A stretch of 29,371 nucleotides of DNA from Priapulus caudatus (lineage: Eukaryota > Priapulida > Priapulimorpha > Priapulimorphida > Priapulidae): assembly GCF_000485595.1 (NCBI RefSeq), contig NW_014577076.1, positions 625,192 through 654,562 on the forward strand. Reading direction: 5' to 3'. Numbering within the stretch: the stretch's first letter is position 1; the number at the start of each line of letters is the position of its first letter. Below the pieces are notes generated by a model. That model saw only the letters and a program-made list of their open reading frames with translations, had not been told where the DNA came from and made no database searches. Shown here one piece after another: positions 10,081 to 19,696 of this stretch. The translations under genes were made by a program, and so were the position numbers.

Positions 10081-11520
10081 ACTTTACCTTCCGCTCTATA
10101 ACTCGACCCCTAATTGACCTAACGCTACCAAACTTGGTATACTTACACATCTTGGGGAGAAGGTGCGCAGCGTACCAAAACCAGGTCACTGCGACCTTTG
10201 TTTGACCTTTACCTTGACCTTGATCATATTTCCCTTCCTCTCTCTAACTCGGCCCCTAATTGACCTAGCGCTACCAAACTTGGTATACTTACACATCTTG
10301 GGGAGAAGGTGAGCAGCGTACCAAAACCAGCTCACTGCGACCTTTATTTGACTTTTACCTTGACCTTGATCATATTTTTCTTCCGCTCTCTAACTCGGCC
10401 CCTAATTGACCTATCGCTACCAAACTTGGTATACTTACACATCTTGGGGAGAAGGTGAGCAGCGTATCAAAACCAGCTCACTGCGACCTTTATTTGACCT
10501 TTACCTTGACCTTGATCATATTTCCCTTCCGCTCTCTAACTCGGCCCCTAATTGACCTAGCGCTACCAAACTTGGTATACTTACACATCTTGGGGAGAAG
10601 GTGCGCAGCATACCAAACCCAGGTCACTGCGACCTTTACCTTGACCTTGATCATATTTCCCTTCTGCTCTCTACCTCAGCCCCTAATTGACCTAGCGCTA
10701 CCAAACTTGGTATACTTACACATCTTGGGGAGAAGGTGCGCAGCGTACCAAAACCAGGTCACTGCGACCTTTATTTGACCTTTACCTTGATCATATTTCC
10801 CTTCTGCTCTTTAACTTGGCCCCTAATTGACCTATCGCTACCAAACTTGGTACACTTACACATCTTGGGGAGAAGGTGAGCAGCGTACCAAAACCAGGTC
10901 ACTACGACCTTTATTTGACCTTTACATTGACCTTGCTCATATTTCCCTTCTACTCTATAACTCGGCCCCTAATTGACCTAGCGCTACTAAACTTGGTATA
11001 CTTACACATCTTGGGGAAAAGGTGCGCAGCGTACCAAAACCAGGTCACTACAACCTTTATTTGACCTTTACCTAGACTTGGTATACTTACACATCTTGGG
11101 GAGAAGGTGCGCAGCATACCAAAACCAGGTCACTAAGACCTTTATTTGACCTTTACCTTGACCTTGATTATTTTTCCCTTCCGCTCTATAACTCAGCCCC
11201 TAATTGACCTATCGCTACCAAACTTGGTATACTTACACATCTTGGGGAGAAGGTGCGCAGCGTACCAAAACCAGGTCACTACGACCTTTATTTGATCTTT
11301 ACCTTGACATTGACCATCATCATATTTCCCTTCTGCTTTATAACTCGGCCCCTAATTGACCTAAATAAGCTACCAAACTTGGTATACTTACACATCTTGG
11401 GGAGAAATTGTGTTGCGTACCAAAACCCCTAAGGCAACCAATTTTAACATACTTGCACATCTCAGGCAGATGAGTTGTGTAACAAACCTTTGTCTTTGTG
11501 ACTTATTTAACTTTACCTAC
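10081..11520. repeat. 146-bp satellite array, ~10 units plus degenerate end
   Basis: The landmark GGTAT of the conserved unit core occurs at 10136, 10282, 10428, 10574, 10709, 10849 (as GGTAC), 10995, 11080, 11226 and 11381. Spacings are 146, 146, 146, 135, 140, 146, 85, 146 and 155. The unit is therefore 146 bp, with an 11-bp, a 6-bp and a 61-bp deletion and a 9-bp insertion. A degraded partial unit follows to about 11520. Each unit has a conserved core (ACCAAACTTGGTATAC, then ACACATCTTGGGG) and a TTGACC-rich part. Several units carry TGACCTTGA, the complement of the TCAAGGTCA monomeric nuclear-receptor site. Frames of 60-107 codons through the array are repeat by-products. Confidence 0.95.
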
Positions 11521-11673
11521 CTTTTACGTTCTTTGGTTCTTACAGAGATATTTCATTCCTACTTAACTAGATCACGGGGGATACATGTAGTTGGCGACAA
11601 CTGCCCTTTCCAGTTATTCTAACGTCGCATCTTTGTCGGCGAGCAGCTTCTGTTTCCTTGACGACCACCTCCC

Positions 11674-11700
11674 ACGGGCTCGCTGCTTCCGTGAGCCCGT
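11674..11700. repeat. 8-bp stem hairpin
   Basis: ACGGGCTC and GAGCCCGT form a perfect stem around an 11-base loop. It lies shortly after the satellite array. No T tract follows, so it is not a bacterial-style terminator. Role unknown. Confidence 0.4.
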
Positions 11701-11855
11701 CACTGGGCTTCGTGTTGATGATGCGACCTTCATCTTTCTAACGTTCTGCATGTGCGTTATTGCCCCGGCCGGGTTGTTTTACACGTGTCTCGGATGGCTT
11801 GTTTCATCGTTTCAAGTCGGTTAGCGCATGCGCCCCTTTTGTTGTTCGTAATCGA

Positions 11856-11920
11856 CTGATGATTTATGTTGGGCTGATTGATCTATAATTGCAGCGCGCA
11901 GACACACGACAAACCCCTAC
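11856..11920 (+). repeat. Dispersed ~62-bp repeat, copy 2 of 2
   Basis: This matches 8692-8755 in the same orientation, including CTGATGATTTATGTTG and TGATTGATC. It lies about 340 bp after the end of the satellite. Confidence 0.55.
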
Positions 11921-12332
11921 TGAGGCGTGTTCTACCGTTGAGTGGAAGATACTTTGGCGAAGCGTCGCCGTCGCATTCCCAGAAACGCGCGGTCCGGTTA
12001 TATGTATGGCAGACACGGTGCTGTGTTTTGTCGATAGAAATCCCGTGTCTTTGTTGCAATGGCTACATGTCATGCATCAGCTGTGATGACGGGTGTACAT
12101 GGCCGTCCGTGCAGGGCGGTGAATGCTTGATGTTTGAAACTCATATCCCCCGAGTGAAGCTTCAGATGTCTAGTAAATTTATACAGAAACGTACTCCAGA
12201 AATAGCTTTCGGTGAATGCGCATTCGCTAAGCCGCACAGTCACCAATCACGGCCAACGATTGCTATTTTTACGTACCGTTCGCAATAGCACACACACTTG
12301 CTGATTCTGTCATGGAAGGAAACATAGTGCAC

Positions 12333-12404
12333 GCAGGCAGACAGGCGGGCAAGCGGGCAGACAAACGAGCGGGCAGGCTGGTAGGCAGGTAGGCAGGCAG
12401 GTAG
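12333..12404. repeat. (GGCA)n-like tract
   Basis: GCAGGCAGAC, GGGCAAGCGGGCAGAC and GTAGGCAGGTAGGCAG form an imperfect tetranucleotide repeat. It resembles the AGGC tract at 7620-7660. Confidence 0.75.
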
Positions 12405-14092
12405 CTATTCTTGGGCAATCAGACAGAGAACTGTCAGGGCAAGGGTAAGTAGGCAAGGAAGTCATAAAAGGGAGCAGTGCAACATTTAGTAGGCACATAG
12501 GTGAATTGGTCGGGGGAAGTGCATCATTGGTGCGAGGTGTGGAATTTAAGTATAGTAAGAATGTAGTGAACCCTTCAACCCTGTCAGTGCTATCTATTGT
12601 TGATAGCGCAGACAGAATCTGCGAGATTCACATAGAATTTACCCAACGGTGCGAAAAAATGCCGAGCTATAGTGCAGTAGCACAGCTTCCTTTATCTTAA
12701 CATCCTTCTGCGGAAAGCTGACACGCAGGATGTGATAGAACCGAATTTCAAGCATTCATCCTTAATGTACCGTGAGGATGGAAATTGTGAAATTGCAGGT
12801 CTGTCTCTCGAGAATAATGTCGCTCGTTATTCAAGCGTGAACGCTGGGAAAAAAGCAAATATAGACGCATTGATTTGCCATTTTCTGTCTGACTGGGTCT
12901 GTTTTCACGACGAGAGCGTTCTACTCCTGTCAGCTGGCTGCTGCTGTGCGGCCGCTGCGGCCATTGTTTGCGAAGCGTGGCTATGTACGAAGCCCACTGC
13001 ATTATGCACTGTCAGGGTGACGTAATTGCATCGGCAGTGGCAGCGAATGCGCGCGGAAGCTGCTCTCATTCACAGCGACGCAATTTTGACGTCGTTCCCC
13101 TCATAGAAAGGTATAGGATGTACATATTAGAAGCAGCAGGGGGCTTTTACGAGTTGTAGTTGAGAAAGCGCCACGGGACGCGCGTACTGTATATAGTGTC
13201 AGATGGAGGAATTTACCGCGCATTTATCCTCGATTCACCGATGCTCTGATCTTGATGTACGAATGCATTGAAATAGCGGGTGTTTATTTTTTTTCTGTAT
13301 TGTAGCACGAAAAGGGCAAATCACTATCACAACCTTCCGTATACTGCAGCACAGCCGCCCGTTTATATCGAGAAAATGATTATAGCTCTCACTGCAAGAA
13401 GAGACTGCGGGTTCCTTCTCTGCCTTGTCGCCCCACTTCAGCCATCCGACGCTCTGCTCACCTGGCTGCCCGACCTACCTCCCGCGTCTCACAGCGTGAT
13501 TGATCGCTCTACATGTGTAATACACATTGTGTATGTGTGTGTCTGCGTCCATGGCTGTTAACGCAGACGACTGCTGCGCATGAGCTCTCATTTCGCATTT
13601 GCGCAGCATTTGCATATAGTGCGTGACAAGAACGTGGTGAGTGGCAGTCACCTTGTCGGCTCAACTCCGCCCTGTCTGACGGTCTACGTATTAAATGCCG
13701 TACAACAATCACTGGTATTTGAGAAGCCTCAAGCGTGATCGAGCGAGATCGAGACGCATACGTTGTGCTCTGGTCGCGAATCGTTGTCAGTCGCGAGATT
13801 ATGCAGCCATTGTGCTTCCATACATTGACCTCGAGACAGGCTTGCTGCTTCGGCGTGACAGCGCTTCTAGATCTCCTCTCGCTAGTAACGGCATCCTGTA
13901 GTGATAACGGTCAACACACATGTACACCTGCTCGTCTCCGCACGCCATATATCTATAAATCTATCAGCGTTATAGACATTATTTATCACCCGTGCTTTCA
14001 TCTCAAACTGTGGTCGCCCCTCTGGTGTCATATATAGGTCATCGAGGGACACCGGCTGCATTAGTACGGCGCTAGCTTAGCCAGCATGTATA

Positions 14093-14430
14093 ATATGAAA
14101 GAGAGAATGGGAAGAGAGATATATGGGGAGAGAGCTAGCGAAAGAGATAGCGATCGCGCGCACGAGAGAGATATATGTATGGAGAGAGGGGGAAAAGAAG
14201 GAGAGAGATGGAGAAGAGGGAGAGATGATGGAGAAGGGAGAGAGAAAGAGAGAGAGAGCGAGCGAGAGAGAGAAGGGGGGGAGGGAAAGATAAAAAAGAG
14301 GGAGAGGGTGAAACAGTGAGAGACATAGAGAGATAGATAGATAGATAGTTATATAGAGAAAGAGGGGGGGGGTAGAGCAGAGTGAAGAGAGCTGAGCGGG
14401 AGAGAAAGGGGAGAAGTGAAGAAGAAGCGT
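14093..14430. repeat. Purine-rich (GA)n tract
   Basis: About 330 bp of GA, GGA and AGAGATAG words, with (GATA)n at about 14330-14350 and a G run near 14365. A 165-codon minus-strand frame (Ser/Leu/Pro-rich) and a 77-codon plus-strand frame (Glu/Arg-rich) are compositional. Confidence 0.9.
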
Positions 14431-15560
14431 ACGAAAGTAAGAGAAAACTGTTGGTTGTCCAATCGAACGTGATGTACTCCTGCAGTGTATACTGCTGCTG
14501 TATCCAATGGGAAATCGATATAAATTAATTTGGGATAGGTTTCTTGTGGGTGCATCGCCATTGAAGACTTTCACGGTCAGTCTAAAGGTCGTTATGGTAT
14601 TCTAAATAGAACTCCTTCAAAGAATTTCGAGTTTCCACACAAGAGCGTAATCAAACATTGATTTCGGAAAGGTCGCACTGTCTATATATATAGGCACGCG
14701 CATTTAATGTGAAATGGTGTTCTGCAGTTAGCATTTGGTGAAAGAATACAAAGACGTTTTATTGCATGTAATTCAAATTCAGATACATGTACTGAAGTGG
14801 TTGTCTTACTACAAGTAGTGACCGACATGTAAATTGTAAAGTACTGCGGCGCCTCGATATCTGTGTCTTTTCGCTACCAGTTGTTCTGAACAAGTCCAAT
14901 TATCCCACGAAAACAATTGTGCTACTAATTACGCTTAATTTCTAAGGTAACTTACTCCTCCTAATTGCCGTAGAACACACTTGTTTATTCTACGCTACGC
15001 TGCTTCTTATGCAGTAGGTAGCTTACAGCACAATTCACCGCGTGATTGACACGGTAAACGCAATATTACACTCTCCTTATGATTGGCGCGCGTGCGATAC
15101 AATATATTTTGACTGCGTTCACCATAACTCACGTGGCCAATACAGATCATGGCTGGAGTATCATATTCACACTTACATTACATTGTATTTGCATTGTACT
15201 TGTACTTACATTTGTATTCGTAATTATAAATTAAAAGTCACAAATTATTAATTTCGTCAAATAGAGGCCCGTGCACCAATAAATAGGAGACGTGCACGGC
15301 TTCCCTGTCCATTCGCGTACACCAGCTCGACAAAGATTAAAACGGCTACACTTTGGTTTGGCAAACGTGAACAACTGTGCCGTAGCGTGGATTTTAACGT
15401 CGAGTTTGTGAATGTTAGAAGTGTGGTTTGGCTATGCGCATGCGTATTGTGAAATTGAACACGGGCCTGGCACCCGATTGCGTACGCACACAGTTTTGCG
15501 CGGTCTAAGCAGCCTGCCCCACCTCCATTTGGGGGCCAAATTAATCCGGACTATAGCGCG
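14431..15560. other. Non-coding stretch with one strong stem-loop
   Basis: At 15269-15299 CCGTGCAC and GTGCACGG form a perfect 8-bp stem around a loop containing AATAAA. Repeats of TTACATT/TTGTACTT occur near 15170-15210. An NRF1-like GCGCATGCG occurs near 15437. No gene recognised. Confidence 0.4.
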
Positions 15561-15650
15561 TATTCAGCGCGGGATATCGTGTACACACTGCAAAAATATG
15601 GCGCGGGTCTGGACCGGACGCGAAATTTTTCCCCCCACTGCAGTTCCGGA

Positions 15651-15680
15651 CCCTAACCCTAACCCTAACCCTAACCCTAA
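15651..15680. repeat. Interstitial telomeric repeat (CCCTAA)5
   Basis: There are exactly five perfect units of CCCTAA, the complement of the animal telomere repeat TTAGGG. They begin right at the inner edge of the inverted arm GTTCCGGA and are followed by AATTAAATT-type DNA. Not a chromosome end, since unrelated sequence continues on both sides. Confidence 0.95.
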
Positions 15681-15833
15681 TTAAATTTAATTAACACTAA
15701 TAAATTTAATTAAATAAAAAAATATTTATTTTAATTAAATTGTTGTAAATAAATTATGTAAATATTTGCATTAATTGGAAAACAATAGTTAAATGGATAA
15801 AGATAGAAAAATACATAAAACAGGAAAATAATT

Positions 15834-15912
15834 AAAAAACATACGGGATTCGAACCAACGACAATTGAGACGTAATGCCGGCGCGCTGTCTGATCGGCTA
15901 TACAGGGTTATT
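15834..15912 (-). pseudogene. tRNA-like Pol III unit (tRNA pseudogene or SINE head)
   Basis: On the minus strand a TAGCCGATCAG segment (A-box-like, about 15890-15900) is followed some 35 bases later by GGTTCGAATCCC, a perfect B-box (15845-15856). T6, a Pol III terminator, follows within a few bases (15834-15839). The acceptor stem and part of the T-stem do not pair well and I could not settle an anticodon, so an intact tRNA is unlikely. A tRNA-derived SINE head or tRNA pseudogene is the best call. Confidence 0.55.
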
Positions 15913-16080
15913 GAAAATCACACATGACATATGCTAAATAAGAGCGAAGTCGAGTGAATGGAGTGCGTTGATTGGCGGTGGAAAGATTGGGGTCCGGAAC
16001 TCAAGTGGGAAAAATAATTTTGCGGCCCGGACTAGTTTTATGTGGTATCAAATTTGCAGTCTATACGGGGTATATAATAG

Positions 16081-16745
16081 CAGGGGTAAAAATTAACTTT
16101 TGAACAAGGGAGTCCAACGGACTCCCTGCCCTCAAAAAGAGGGAGTCCGTGGCAAAATGAGGGAGTCCGCAGTCTGAAGTTCAAAATTAAAGATATTAAC
16201 AATAACGCATGTGCTTATTTTGAAGATGCATGCGGTTGCACGTCTGCCAAATTTTCTTTGGACATTTGCTGAAAAAATACGGCAATTCCATGAGGCCGTG
16301 CTCTGGAACTAACTAGTTCGTATGGCAGAATTTTCAGGGAGTCACACGGACTCCGGCATATGTCAAACTAGACAGAGTGCACTCACGAAGAGTGCATACC
16401 TCCGCCAGCGACATACGCCATACGCCATACGACTGACGAACACACGAATAAGCCACGATATACGCGAGTGTACTGACATGTACACGCTGGCTTGCTGGCT
16501 TGCTGCTCGCTCGCTCGTAGCAGCCGCTCGTTGCTGCTGCTTGCTCACATGTACACGCTCGCTGGCTCGCTGCGCTGGCTGGCTTGCTGGCTGACGCGCT
16601 GATATCGATCGCGCGAATACACGAACACACGCACACGAGAGCGAAAACATAACCTCCTCCAACTCCGTTAGGCGGAGGTAATCAGGGAGTCCGGCAGTAA
16701 ATCAGGGAGTATTTGACTCTGGACTCCCGTTAATTTCGCACCCTG
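16081..16745. mobile_element. hAT-like non-autonomous element, 665 bp
   Basis: The left end CAGGGGTAAAAATTAAC (16081-16097) and the inverse of the right end GTTAATTTCGCACCCTG (16729-16745) form a ~17-bp imperfect TIR beginning CAGGG, as is usual in the hAT superfamily. GGGAGTCC recurs at both ends, including a perfect 9-bp stem (AGGGAGTCC/GGACTCCCT, 16107-16127). The interior has GCTGGCTTGCTGGCT-type repeats, a repeated ACATGTACACGCT about 68 bp apart, and an ACCTCC/GGAGGT stem at 16652-16679. The flanking 8-mers (TATAATAG and TAATGACT) do not match, so the hAT duplication is lost or the ends are misplaced. No transposase. Confidence 0.55.
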
Positions 16746-17327
16746 TAATGACTGTAATAGTATCTTAATGCACAGAGGTGGTCACATTTATTCGTCGTGC
16801 CTTGTTATGGACAATTGCGTCAGATGAATAAAATATTAAGTAAACCAGCAATGCATTTAAAAAAATGTAAGTTTGCAGGTTTCATTTCCGAATGTCTGCC
16901 CGATTGTTTTAGATGTGTGTGTTCAATATTTCACAGGAAGAGTTTCTGTAAGCATTGCACTGCTGCTGGATTGTGCATTTGTTATTGCCGATGCATTGTC
17001 TATTGCAAAGATAAAATGTATTGTGCGCTGCAATGGAGGGTATTAGTACGTTAGTCGGGTAACGTGGTCAATTCACGGCTCCGTGGTCTTGTCAGGTCAG
17101 TGGGCAAGTCATTCCTCTGACCAGGTCATTATTCTGATCAGGCCAGTTTTCTGGTTAGCTCGCCACGCTACCAGCGACCGCTCTCTGCGCGAGGAACTTA
17201 CTTGCTGCGTTAGTAGCGTATTATGCAAATGTTGTATTGTACATTGTGCGTTGTAATTAACCAGGGGCGCTTCTAGCCAGGCGAGGCAGTGGGACTAAAT
17301 GTCCTGTTCGTTGTTCGTTGTTGTTTT
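16746..17327. other. Non-coding stretch with a Cys-rich open frame
   Basis: The 85-codon plus-strand frame at 16797-17054 encodes a Cys-rich string without recognisable spacing for a known zinc or disulfide domain. It has no signal peptide I can defend and could be chance. A CAGGGGCGC word at 17262 resembles a hAT end but no partner was found. Confidence 0.35.
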
Positions 17328-17754
17328 TGTAATGACACGGGACGTAGGGCGCGATATATATATGCGTAGCCTCACGCATCTTCTAGCCCCGCCAAGGTCA
17401 GGCCGATATAATGACGAAAAACCGGTCGGATTGAAATGTCGCCGGGCGGTTTTTGGAAACGTATAAATAGGCACGGACGAAAGATCATGGGAGTTATATA
17501 TACCTACCCAGGAGACGTACGTGAGTACGGACTTTCCTATCAAGATGTAGCGAGGAAGTCGAGACACGGGGCCTAGGCTTGGGTGCCTAGGTTGCCGTAG
17601 TGTATATATATATATATATATTTGTATTGTGTTTTACTAATAAAGTCAGTCTTTAAGAATAAATTCTGCGACTACATCGTCTTTACTCCTTGCTGCAATC
17701 GTCTATGATGCTACGATGCCGGACCTAAGATCCTCAAAACCGAACTACAATACA
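17328..17754 (+). mobile_element. Possible solo LTR (retrotransposon)
   Basis: The segment starts TGTAATG and ends CAATACA (TG...CA, partly inverted). It contains a TATA box TATAAATA at 17462-17469 and polyadenylation signals AATAAAG at 17639 and AATAAA at 17658, about 175-195 bp downstream, followed by a ~95-bp U5-like segment. This order (U3, TATA, R, poly-A signal, U5) is the layout of an LTR. An alternative left end TGTATTGTA at 17233 forms a 9-bp inverted match with the right end. No 5-bp duplication was found, and there is no second LTR or gag-pol in the window. A host promoter with a short transcript is the alternative. Confidence 0.4.
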
Positions 17755-19690
17755 ATTATTAAAGTTGTCTGATTGATTAAACATTTATTAATGGCGAATT
17801 TTCACATCAGAGCCATTCCTTGAGGAAAACATCTTCCGGGCATCGATATAACTTGATAGAGGTCATGGAGATGCTCAATACGTAGAATACATCGAATTGT
17901 CATCAAATTTGCATCCACTCCGCGCCGAGTGCGAGTTATATGCCCAGAAGCGTGGAGTCGGGATACATTATATCGAAAGGGTCTGTAGGCCCGTGTTTCT
18001 TTAAAAGCATGCATTACTTCACAGCTCGTCTTGACTTCCTAAATAATACAGAGGTTTACATGCTAGTGCCTATTAAAGCTAAATTTATTTGCAACATCAA
18101 ACAGATTCTTTAACCATCCTCATCGTAATTTGCCTTGATGCGCGATGATGAGCGCGTTGATGTGATTCGACACAAATACCAAATACCAATTTATTTCACT
18201 GCTGACTCCGGTTTTGGACTGATTAGAATGATCTAGACCCGTAACAAGTCAGCTGACACCTGCAAGTCTATATAGATCACTCACAGCGGTGGTCAATCAG
18301 TCTACCTGTGCATGATACCTGTACACCAGGATGCATACGCCGAGCTTTTAACATGGTAACAGTGTGTTAACAGTGTTTTGCGTGAGTTATATTTGACGAT
18401 TAGGGGATAAGATAGACGAAAAATCAAGATCGCGGCACAATGGAAACCCGTTTGATGTATGTCATAATGTAGATATAAGTGCAAGCCAGGGGCGCATAGC
18501 CGAGAGGACCGAGATTAGCAGTCTCTCACGCACACGGCAATACATCGCGACGCGTGCAGCTTTACGATGCAAGGGTCATTACTGTATGGCCGAGGGCAAG
18601 ATGTGTTGTTTCGCCAGCTGAAGCGGAATCGTATGTTTCGTTGAGCTCGCGCTCGTCACTGCTAAGTATGTGTTAGCAATATACGCTATTATGTACGGCT
18701 TTGTGTCAGCTGGTAGTAGCAGCAACTAATATTGTTGTAACATGTGTTTTGCACGTGTTGCATGAATTAGTCAGTGAGGCTGGACCGGGGGTTGTTTGGT
18801 GACCAGTTAGTCTGTGTAGACATTGATGTTACAGGAATTGGATAAGCGGGTTTTAGGTTAGGCAGTTTCTAGGGTCATTGTGAAATGGGGGTAGGACGCG
18901 GTTTGGGAGAACGGGTACATGTGCGTGCAGGATGTTTGTAGGAGTTTTGGGGGAATATATAGAACAGAGATGTAAGAGGAAGGGGAGGCTGGTTCTGGTC
19001 GTGAGAGTACGTGCACGCGCGACCGCGCGTGTGCGCGGGTCTTTGTCTGTGTGTAAGGAGATGTGATGTGTGTAAGATATTAACGGTTATACAGTTTTAC
19101 CACACAAATTCTGGATTTGGATCTACTTCATCGTTTCTACATTAATTAATACTCATTTCAACGTTGCATTGTGTTTCCGGCTTCAGTTACCAATATGGAT
19201 CAATATTAACGTTATAAAATAAATCCATATTACACGAACATTTAGACATGGAACATGCTCTTGATGTTTTTTTCTTTTTTAGTGTGCTTACTAGATGATT
19301 AGCTTGACGTAGTAAATGATTTACATGTAAATTGTAATTGTTGCCAGTATCCTACAGGCTGTCGCTATAATGTGGAGGCATTATGTCGTGTAACTAAGGG
19401 TCATGGTGTAACACGTCATGTGTAACGAATAATGTCGGCGTGAAACAGGCGTGGCCTAGCTGTGACTTCATGTACGCTATGATGTAACCAAGGATACATG
19501 TATGCTAAACAGAATTACACAGAAAGCGTAATAAAAGAGAAATAATCTGTTCATTGTATTTCGGCTGCAACCGGTATTCCGTAATTTCATCTGCGTTGGG
19601 GATGTTCTTGTGAAGCACTGTCTGACGATTAAAGTTGCTCAACCTCACAGCTAAATGCATATATATAGACCTACTGTGAGTGGGAACCGA
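17755..19690. other. Non-coding stretch, no gene recognised
   Basis: Open frames are 70 codons or shorter with no motif. A GT/GC-rich patch lies at 19005-19060. A second CAGGGGCGC word is at 18487, immediately followed by an A-box-like TAGCCGAGAGG (18497-18507), but without a B-box. GTGTAAC words recur near 19385-19430. Confidence 0.4.
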
Positions 19691-19696
19691 TCTATA

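Larger units (their letters stand above)
11701..14085. other. Non-coding stretch, no gene recognised
   Basis: The second copy of the 62-bp dispersed repeat is at 11856-11920 and an NRF1-like GCGCATGCGCC at about 11825. An AGGC/GGGCA simple tract runs 12333-12404, and small hairpins lie near 12590-12625. The 136-codon frame at 11878-12288 and the 80-100 codon frames at 12732-14037 overlap on both strands and show no domain I recognise. I do not call them genes. Confidence 0.45.
15581..16066. mobile_element. Inverted-arm module with telomeric repeats and tRNA-like unit
   Basis: The left arm (15581-15653) and right arm (15989-16066) are inverted copies, about 70 percent identical by eye. Both have ACTGCAAA near the outer end and AGTTCCGGACCC at the inner end. 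They enclose about 335 bp: five CCCTAA units directly inside the left arm, a very AT-rich segment, and a tRNA-like Pol III promoter on the minus strand. I infer an old TIR-type or foldback mobile element. An inverted duplication around a tRNA-like insertion is the alternative. No target-site duplication was found and no protein is encoded. Confidence 0.55.

Noticed and set aside
10455-11064. Frames of 62-107 codons repeating LIDLALPNLVYLHILG
   Set aside because: They read through the 146-bp satellite; the repeating peptide mirrors the DNA unit.
10081-11520. CRISPR array
   Set aside because: Units are contiguous 146-bp repeats without unique spacers, and the genome is eukaryotic.
14077-14574. 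165-codon Ser/Leu/Pro-rich frame
   Set aside because: Mostly the complement of a GA-rich tract; compositional.
16797-17054. 85-codon Cys-rich frame as a small secreted or zinc-binding protein
   Set aside because: Cysteine spacing fits no family I know, there is no clear signal peptide and no exon structure.
17262-18495. CAGGGGCGC words at 17262 and 18487 as hAT ends
   Set aside because: Both have the same orientation, no inverse partner was found and no 8-bp duplication is visible.
18497-18507. A-box-like TAGCCGAGAGG as a tRNA gene
   Set aside because: No B-box follows at the expected distance.
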